A stretch of 64,000 nucleotides of DNA from Pogostemon cablin (taxonomy: Eukaryota; Streptophyta; Magnoliopsida; Lamiales; Lamiaceae), in contig CM042998.1 in NCBI GenBank assembly GCA_023678885.1, positions 7,505,820-7,569,819 on the forward strand, read 5' to 3'. Of the stretch, positions 57,140 to 64,000 are shown in pieces; the first letter of the stretch is position 1; every line of letters begins with the position of its first letter. The notes beneath the pieces were generated by a model. The model was not told the origin of the DNA, did not search any database, and was given only the letters and a program-made list of their open reading frames with translations. The translations under genes were made by a program, and so were the position numbers.

Positions 57140-58755
57140 TGATTGATCGTATGTAGTCGGGATGACCAATTAAAAAATTTATCAAACCCAAAGGAGGAAG
57201 GTACTAGAGTTTAACCGATCTCAAGTTTATCGTGATTTTATAAGGACGATCGAAAAGGAGGATAGATAAGCATGCAAATAAATGCAATGCAAGAAATAAA
57301 AAATAAAAGGAAAAGATAAATTGTGGGTTCCAAATGATGCAAGGATGAAATTAACAACAATCATGGCATAGATAAAAAAGTAATCATGCAATTAATTATA
57401 ATCTATCATGGACATAGCATAGGAGCGATCACTAATTCCACCTAAACTCTCTCTCGATATAGATATGATGTAGGCCCTCAACAAGGCTCCCGAAAGCACA
57501 TAGGATCGTGACCAAAGCAAAAATCTCCTACTAGGTACTAATTACTCTACGAGTTCTCTAACGAGGTACTAAATCATAGACAATATTCCCTTTTAAGGTA
57601 CTATGAATTCACTAATGTCTTGGTTCTCCTCACCTAATCAACCAATCTCTCGATTAGTTAATCAAATGTTCTATCAAAGGATTCTAATCTAGAAGGATAT
57701 CTCTATCTCATTCTAAATTAATGCACATGAAATGTATGCTGAAATGATTCAATGAACTATCCTAAACACATAATTGATTTCTCAATCTAATCACATGCCC
57801 ATGACAATTAATCACACATATCATCATATACATCAAGCAATCAACATTCAATGACAGAAATACACAAAGCCCATTCAAGATTAAAATCAAATTGCATAAA
57901 AACTAAATTATCCAACACCAATCATGGAGCTAATCTCACAAAGGAGATTAGTCTCTCATAGTCACAAGGAATTCAACATAGACATTAAAATCCTTACAAA
58001 CCATGATCAATCTATAAAGAAAGTCACAAAAATTAGAATTAGATTCCCCATTTGAAGTCCTTCAATGGAGATCTCCTTCTTCTTCTTGCAATCTTCACCC
58101 TCCCTTTCTTCCTTGATCACTTGGATGGTGGATTTGATGGAGGAGATCAAGTGTGGATGGATGGATGAAGAATGGATGAAGATGATGGTGTAAAATTGAG
58201 GAAATGGTGTGTGATCTAGGTGTAGGAGTGAAACCCTTCGAAAAAAGAATCCCCTCAAATATTGAAGTATTGGGTATTTATACCCCTTGGGAAGTTTCTA
58301 GAAGAAATCTGATTTTTTACTGATCAGGCACCTACACGACTCGTGTGCTGCAACATGCCTCGAGTCGTGTCAGGGTTTCTGGGTCAATGCAAACTTACGA
58401 GGCACACGAGTCGTGTGTTGTAACACCGCCAAGGGATGGTCGTGCTGTGCGTTCAGATGTCGTCGCACGACCATCTCTTACAGGCCCATTTGTAGTACAT
58501 GGCTCATGTAGCACGACACGGCTCGTATACTTGAAATAGTTGTCTGTGTTCTTGCTGCCCTATTTTTTTCTTCCTTATTTCGTCTCCCTTCTCCATTTTC
58601 ACTCTGATTTCACCTGTTTTACATACGATTATGTTCATTCACACTCAATTCCATAAAAATACATAACTTCACCAAATAGCACATAAATATGGATAAAAAT
58701 ATACGAAAACATATATAAAAAGACACTAAAATCTAGATGAAAATATCACTCATCA
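57140..58755 (-). repeat. element X, right LTR, full length
   Basis: TGATTGATCG to TCACTCATCA, 1,616 bp, minus strand. On its left the minus-strand PBS is fused through GGCAAC to the post-pol landmark TAGATGGGAGGCAAC of the plus-strand interior. Confidence 0.85.
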
Positions 58756-59096
58756 ATTGACGCAGTGTGTACCTCCATAACTCACAAGTGCTCTAGGAAC
58801 TCCATATCGAGCAAAAATATGCTTCTTCAAGAATGACAACAAAGTCTTAGCATCATTCATGCGAGTTGGAATCGCTTCCACCTACTTAGAAACATAGTCA
58901 ACAACAAGAAGGATGTAGAGAAATCCATTAGATTGGGGGAAAGGCCACATAGGATTCACAATCTTTAAACAAGGTAAGTCAATACAAAGTGGATTGAAGT
59001 ACCTTCGCTGCAATCTTTTGGGCTTCGAAGTGCCTCCCGTTAGGTTGTGCATGGAAAAAATCGAGTACACTCTCCATCTCCATCTCGGGCACATAC
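58756..59096 (-). pseudogene. integrase core, first part, element A
   Basis: Minus-strand text contains FPQSNGFLYILLVVDYVSK, a stop in place of Trp, then VEAIPTRMNDAKTLLSFLKK, IFARYGVPRALVSYGG and THCVN. The D of the usual SDGG reads as Tyr. Near 58950 the zinc-finger part and the WGIDF strand have been deleted, so the first catalytic D is gone. Confidence 0.8.
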
Positions 59097-59494
59097 CTAC
59101 GGATGATAGAATCCGTACAAATCTTGTACAAACGGATCATACCATATGAAGGTCTCAACATCTCTCTTAAACTTAGCAAGTTGATATCTATTGAGACCTT
59201 TAGGAATTTCACCTGATGCAATGTAATTGACATAATCAGCGTACCATGGATCCATTCCTTGAGCAGACACTACACATGCTTTCTCCGCTCCTTCAGCAAA
59301 TACCGTCATAATCTTCTCATCAGGGAACATCTCTTCAATGTATTCAAAAGAGTCATCACAATACTCCCTTGTCTCCAACCTTGATAGATGATCCGCTAAA
59401 ACATTCTCTGTACCATTCTTATCTCGGATCTCCATATCGAACTCTTGCAGAAGAAGGATCCATCTAATGATCCTTGGCTTTGCTTATGGCCATC
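59097..59494 (-). pseudogene. RNase H C-terminal part, element A
   Basis: EFDMEIRDKNGTENVLADHL then SRLETREYCDD matches 50270-50370. It is followed by the spacer to the integrase (WYADYVNYIASGEIPKGL). Joined on its N-terminal side to the RT by a deletion at about 59490. Confidence 0.8.
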
Positions 59495-60181
59495 ATGCAT
59501 CTTTGGAAAGTAGCAGCTGCACTATACAATCCAAAAGGCATCTTCCTAAAGGCAAGGGTTCCATAAGGGCAAGTAAAAGTAGTCTTTTCTTGATTCTCGG
59601 ATGCAATCATGATTTGATTATAACCCGAGTCCCATCCAAGAAATAATAAAACTCATACCCTGTAAGACGATCTAACATTTGATCCATGAAAGGAAGAGGG
59701 AAATGGTCCTTGCATATATTTTCATTCAGTTTCGTGTAATCAATACACACACGCCATCCCATAGGAATCATAGTGGCTAACGTCTCTCCATCATCTGCTT
59801 TCACAATAGTCCAGCCCCCCCATTCTTAGTTACAACATGCGATGGACTCACATGAGGACTATCACTAAATGGATAAATAATTCCTGCATCTAACCACGTT
59901 AGAATTTACTTCCTATTCACTTCTTGAATCGCGGGGTTCACCCTCCGCTGATTCTGAATACACCCCTTAGCTTCATCTAGTAACCTTATCTTATGTATGC
60001 AATACGATGTATTAATACCTTTCAAATCATCAAGAGACCATCCAATAGAAGACTTATACTTCCTAAGCATATCTAACAACTCTTCAAATTTATCATCAGT
60101 AAGAGAAGAAGATATAATTACCAGATATGTTTCATTATCACCTAGATAGGCATACTTCAAATGCTCTGGTAGTGGTATCAA
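59495..60181 (-). pseudogene. reverse transcriptase, element A, palm deleted
   Basis: PLPEHLKYAYLGDNETYLVI, INTSYCIHKIRLLDEAKG, VCIDYTKLNENICKDHF, PLPFMDQMLDRLTGY and CPYGTLAFRKMPFG are readable with several shifts. Text then runs TFQRCMMAI straight into KAKDH of the RNase H end. About 580 bp present in Athila-3, including the FMDD active site, are missing. Confidence 0.82.
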
Positions 60182-60828
60182 CTCCTCTTTCTTTTCTTCT
60201 TACGGTGTGCTCTCTCTATCCAATGGTAGTACTGCCTAGTCCACTTGACCTCTTTAATCTTGGTTCTTTTTGGTTCAAACCTATCGTCACCCAAAGCGAG
60301 TAAGTTTTCAAGAAATTCAATACATACCTTATTGGAGAGCTCATCTAGCTCCGTAGTGGGAAAAGTAGGAGATTCCGACAAGCATGTTTCCAAAGGATCA
60401 AAGGCATGTCTTCCTTCACGATCTCCTCCACCACATCAATGTTGTCGCATTGCGTCTCCATAGGCATCTGTATTACCTTGTCGAGGTTGAATAGAACCTC
60501 ATCTTTATCCATTCGCAGTCTAAGCTCCCCCTTTTGGACATCAATCATAGCTCCAGCTGTGGCAAGGAACGGTCACCCTAAGATAAGAGGGACATTATCC
60601 TTGTCATCTTCCATTTTTAGCACAAGAAAATCCACAGGAAAGACGAGATTCTCTACTTTCACAAGCACATCTTCAATAACATCCTTCGGAAAGGTCATGA
60701 ACCTATCCGCTAATTATAGAACAACTGTTGTGAGAGCAAGCTCCCCAAACTTAGCTTCTTGAATATAGACAAAGGCATCAAGTTGATGCTTGCACCAAGA
60801 TCGCATAAAGCTTTTCGTGCCGTGCCTT
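60182..60828 (-). pseudogene. protease, distal part, element A
   Basis: ALCDLGASINLMP with the catalytic DLGA near 60800, VIEDVLVKVENLVFPVDFL, a stop in the LG-PFLATAG motif, then MIDVQKGELRLRMDKDEVLF and QMPMETQCDNIDVVEEIV. This last segment is the one retained in the gag-only elements Athila-1 and Athila-2. Confidence 0.82.
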
Positions 60829-62650
60829 TGATGCGTGTTTTCTTTGCATGCAAAATTAATCCCCAACTATTAAGGATATCAGTTGCAGCTTAAGCAAGTG
60901 ACCAAGTTAAATATCGAACCCAAAGGACGGCGTATTATCAATTTAATTATTTACTAAATAATTAAGACAAGTGGCAATTAAGTTTGAGAATTTAATTATC
61001 AATCTACTAACAAATTAATTAAAATAACAATTAAAATAAAAACACTTAGAAGAATTCAAAAATGACTCAAGAATGGAGAATATGTAGCTCTAGGATAATC
61101 TGGTTTCACTTATTAATCTCTCTTTCGTGTGTCAATGTCCGACTCTACCTTGTGGAATATGGACGCATCACTAAGCCATGCAAATTTACACTATAGACAC
61201 AAGTAAATATGCATGTAACACGTGTGAATAACATTGGAGCAAGAGATATAATTCAACCCCCTTTCTAAGTACTATCAATATCAATTATTTTCCTGGCCAA
61301 TTGGTACTCTAACCCGATATGATCTCCCTTTATAGGTACTATGAAATTATCCTCTTTGTCCTACTTATTAACCCCAATCAGATTCAATTAACAAGTATTC
61401 ATATAAGATAGTTCTAATGAAGCATCGGAGTCCCCTCACTTAGAATCATAACATAAAATCCTGCTCAGCAGTGAACGCACTCAATTAATAACCAAGATAT
61501 GCATTTAGACTCTACATAACAATTAATAATGCACAAAACAACTCTGAGTATGAATTAATAAAACATAGTCTTATATAAAATAAATCCACAAGTAGTGTTG
61601 TACGGAGTATACATACGAAAGTTCAATTAATTCATAAGAACCTTCAAAACCCTAGATCTACCAAAATGGTTCTAGCCCATGATGTTGCGAAGAACAATCA
61701 TGAGGGTTGGATAGATCTTACCCATATGTCCAGAAAATTAGAAAGTATAAGAAAAGAATTAGGAAAACCCTTGGTGTAGAAGTCTCCTTCCTTCTCTCTT
61801 CCGTCTCTTCAAATCCTCTTGGCTCTCTTTCTTGATTCCACAGACGAATCTTCACAGTGATGGATGGATAGAGGAAAGGATGTGGATGATGGTTGGAGGG
61901 TGATCCCCCTTGTGGGGTGTAGGATGATTGTGTTGCGGTCTCACATAAATGATGATGTAAAATATATATAGGTATGAAAAGGGAATTAAACAAGGAAATA
62001 AAAGATATGGGTGAATCATGGAGGATTATGTTATAAGGAGATTAATTGTGCTCCAAGAAATAGGTAATTTTCGGAAATATTTGGAAATTCTCGCTGGCAG
62101 CTGCGCGACTTCACGATTTTGAGCATAACTTCCTCGTCCAAACTTCTATTTGAGTGATTCTTATGCTCACACGATCCTCTGTTCCTTGGATTTCTATCCA
62201 TATAAAGAACTCATCAAAAATTCAACATTTGAAGATGTAACAAGTCATGTAAAATAGAACAGTCGTGCTGAGTAGAAACAGCTTGCGCGGCGTCACCATT
62301 TTGATCATAACTTTCTCTTTTGGACTTCGATTGAGGTGTTTCTTATGCCAAAACGACCCCTCTTCTGTGGCTTTACAACCATGTATCACAAATTTATTTT
62401 TGTGCTCCACATGAATATAGAAAAATTACATAAGTTGGACATGCATTTTTCAGCATTCTTGCACAAGTTGTACCTTTTCTCAAACTTTGCACTTTTGATC
62501 ATTTTTCCACTTAAAACACAATAAAACGCCTCAAATGCATCTTTTCTCACATATATCAAATATAATACACTTGTGATAATATATAACAACAATTCTCATC
62601 AAAAGGGTGTTAAATTTGACACTAAAATACACTTATTTTCACTCTCATTA
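60829..62650 (-). repeat. solo LTR (Athila type) in the protease of element A
   Basis: Plus strand starts TGATGCGTGTTTTCTTTGCA and ends TTCACTCTCATTA, so the minus-strand LTR starts TAATGAGAG with TG changed to TA. 1,822 bp. The protease of A reads across it (EIGKG on one side, TARKALCDLGAS on the other). Target duplication is approximate (minus strand AAGGG and AAGGC). It lacks an obvious TCGACC cluster. Confidence 0.8.
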
Positions 62651-63012
62651 CCCCTTTCCAATCTCACATAGAATAGTGAAGCTTCCTGGATCTTTCAACT
62701 TTGCTGACAGCTTCCTCTGAATGATCAAGTTGCAGTTCTTAGATAGATTAACAGTCTCAACTCCGTTCAAGCTCCTCTTCTTCAATATGATATCTTTTAA
62801 AAATCGGGCGCATAGTAAGGCATCTCCATGATTGCTTCGAAGAAAGGAATGTTCAAGCTTATTTTGTTCATGATATCTTGGAATCTTTTGAACTTGTCTT
62901 CCAATCCTTTCTTTACTAACCTCAAAGGAAACGGAGGAGGCATCTTAGTCTTAGGGATTCCCCATTCATCACGTTCAACCTCCTTCAGCTTATCCTTCTC
63001 CTCTCTCATTCT
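62651..63012 (-). pseudogene. protease, proximal part, element A
   Basis: MREEKDKLKEVERDEWGIPK then PPPFPLRLVKKGLEDKFKRF and EAIMEMPYYAPDF correspond to 46420-46630 of Athila-3. A shift precedes LKDPGSFTILCEIGKG at the border of the solo LTR. Confidence 0.78.
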
Positions 63013-63380
63013 CTTAGCTCTTTCCCACTTTTTTCCACTATAAGCTCAATATTCTACTCTTTTGATGGTATTGGAGTGTTCTGAACAGAAAGTATAGCGT
63101 CATGTATGGAAATGAGAGTCGGACGACCTTATTCGACCATCTGTTTGACCAGATTGGTCTTGTCGAACTAGTTGAAACTGGTCGAGCAAGGTCCCTATAA
63201 TTAGAAGATGACTGTTCAGTGCTACAGGTAGCCGCTCGACCTCAGATCGACTAGAATGGTCTGGTCGAGTGAGATCCCAATAAACTGAACGTAATTTTTC
63301 AGCTCTTCAGAGTGTTGATCAATCGTTGCTCACCAAGGGATTTGGTAGAGCGATGTCGAGCGGGGACACTCTATCTCTAT
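63013..63380 (-). repeat. gag-protease linker of element A with CTCGACC/GGTCGAG cluster
   Basis: TTCGACC, TTTGACCAG, GGTCGAGCAAGG, CGCTCGACCTC, GGTCGAGTGAG and GATGTCGAGCGG lie within 63120-63365. Same position relative to the gag landmark as the linker arrays of the other families. Confidence 0.55.
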
Positions 63381-64000
63381 TTTTGCCGACTGGTAGCATT
63401 GGACCTTCATACTGCATTCCTGACCTCAAAGTGATGGCATTACAAGATTCGGGTTCGTTATGCTTTGAGATGGAAACTTTCCCTTCTCAATTGTTTGTGT
63501 CAACTTGTTAACGTTTCCAGCCATCTCTCCCATCAACAAAGTAAGGTCTTTCATCTGCTTGGATAACTCATCATGATTTGAATTTATCTTTGCTTCCAAA
63601 CGATCCACCCTTGCATCATTCCTAGCCACATAATGAATCACCGTATCCTCCAAACTAGGTTTTCCTTCTTCGATCTTAGCACCAGGATCAACACCAATAA
63701 GAGGCTGTATAGCTGCATTTTGATTACACCATGAAAATTTTGGCCTCCTTTGGTTTTGATAATTACCCGGGGGACCACGATTATTGTAGTTCCCTTGGTA
63801 ATTCCTGTTTCCTTGATTCTGATACCTAGTTCCTTGAATACTTTGTCCCATGACATAGTTTACCTCTTCTAGTTCCTCTTTGATTGATCTCTCTTCACCA
63901 ACATCCTGCTACTGCATCATTGGTACTTTCTATGACAACTCCATAATCTGCTTCTTCTGAGATTCAAGTAGCTTGTTGATATTGGCCAAGCTAGAGACAA
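63381..64000 (-). pseudogene. gag C-terminal half of element A, cut by window edge
   Basis: Frame 63851-63426: Gly/Asn/Gln-rich linker (GTRYQNQGNRNYQGNYNNRG), then DTVIHYVARNDARVDRLEAK and ELSKQMKDLTLLMGEMAGNV (coiled coil). The landmark ITLRSGMQYEGP follows near 63405 in a shifted frame. Toward the edge SLANINKLLESQKKQIM continues into the missing part. Confidence 0.8.

Larger units (their letters stand above)
54218..58755 (-). mobile_element. element X: rearranged non-autonomous LTR element with an inverted interior
   Basis: The outer ends are those of one minus-strand LTR element (left end TCATTGGTCG, one change from TGATTGGTCG; right end CACTCATCA). They are flanked by a perfect TSD, ATTGA, at 54213-54217 and 58756-58760, and the integrase of A joins in frame across it. 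Inside, however, a plus-strand piece (LTR 3' end, PBS, gag-like frame, post-pol landmark; about 55232-57130) lies between a minus-strand LTR part and a minus-strand PBS plus full LTR. RT, protease, RNase H and the integrase core are absent. Confidence 0.8.
19031..64000 (-). mobile_element. element A: Athila-type retrotransposon, minus strand, runs off the window
   Basis: Reading leftward from the right edge: gag (64000-63381), gag-protease linker (63380-63013), protease (63012-62651 and 60828-60182), RT (60181-59495), RNase H (59494-59097), integrase in three pieces (59096-58756, 54212-54062, 27797-27319), spacer, env-like gene (26362-24257), 3' non-coding, 3' LTR (22837-19031). Pieces rejoin in frame across the inserted elements, which proves they belong together. 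The element is old: it carries insertions of Athila-3, X, a solo LTR and a MITE, plus internal deletions. Its 5' LTR is outside the window. Confidence 0.85.

Noticed and set aside
58345..58539. 64-codon frame with GC-rich text CACGAGTCGTGT in element X LTR
   Set aside because: It lies within the right LTR over repeated ACACGAGTCGTGT words (58325-58520) and has no counterpart known to me. The words may be a further U3 motif cluster, but I could not compare with a second full LTR of X, because the left one is truncated.
1..64000. Host protein-coding genes, rRNA, tRNA, CRISPR or a virus genome
   Set aside because: None found. Every conserved protein motif belongs to LTR retrotransposons; the only possible host-gene trace is the captured fragment at 9614-9973.

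Overview
This window is plant nuclear DNA, most likely from a eudicot with a large, AT-rich, repeat-filled genome. I found no intact host gene, no rRNA or tRNA gene, no CRISPR array and no prokaryotic operon. Nearly everything recognisable is a transposable element. The protein remnants are plant Ty3/Gypsy Athila-type gag, protease, RT, RNase H, integrase and env-like frames, plus one Ty1/Copia polyprotein. Every long frame carries stops or frameshifts, so all are annotated as pseudogenes.

Layout. 1-9311 is AT-rich and non-coding: microsatellites, a fold-back MITE (1072-1355), ~300-bp degenerate tandem units (1590-4683), a ~60-bp AATCGATT array with a large imperfect palindrome (4930-8225). 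9321-10148 is a Mutator-like element with 9-bp target-site duplication (TSD) that carries a GC-rich captured fragment (Pack-MULE). From 10768 to the right edge the window is a stack of nested retrotransposons.

The stack. A minus-strand LTR fragment (B', 10768-11103) is the oldest visible layer. A minus-strand Athila element (A, 19031 to beyond 64000) appears to have landed in it. Athila-1 (11104-19022, plus strand, TSD ATCAC) then inserted 3 bp from the end of A. The 3' LTR of A holds a Stowaway-like MITE, which itself holds a 2.04-kb solo LTR (TSD GTACA). The integrase of A is split by Athila-3 (27798-54061) and by element X (54218-58755, TSD ATTGA). The protease of A is split by another solo LTR (60829-62650). 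The 5' LTR of Athila-3 is split by Athila-2 (28012-42972), whose 3' LTR is split by a Copia element (34006-41629). The RT of Athila-3 is split by a Copia solo LTR (47766-49146).

Main biological points. (1) Athila-1 and Athila-2 are two copies of one gag-only family with the same internal deletion joints, lacking RT, RNase H, integrase and env, so they must have been mobilised in trans. (2) All four Athila-type families carry family-specific clusters of a short dyad motif (TTCGACC/GGTCGAA, GTTCGACC/GGTCGAAC, CTCGACC/GGTCGAG, or GCTCGGC/GCCGAGC) both upstream of the LTR TATA box and inside the gag-protease linker; the two env-bearing families have a third cluster before env. (3) Two env-like genes share a 16-nt first exon and a ~585-bp phase-1 intron. 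(4) Element X contains an inverted internal segment joined at microhomologies, yet has normal outer LTR ends and a perfect TSD. (5) The Copia elements carry a near-3' LTR hairpin whose stem sequence covaries, and a GC-rich array with an exact 32-bp period.

All positions and alignments were read by eye. Element boundaries supported by TSDs are firm to the base; others are approximate.
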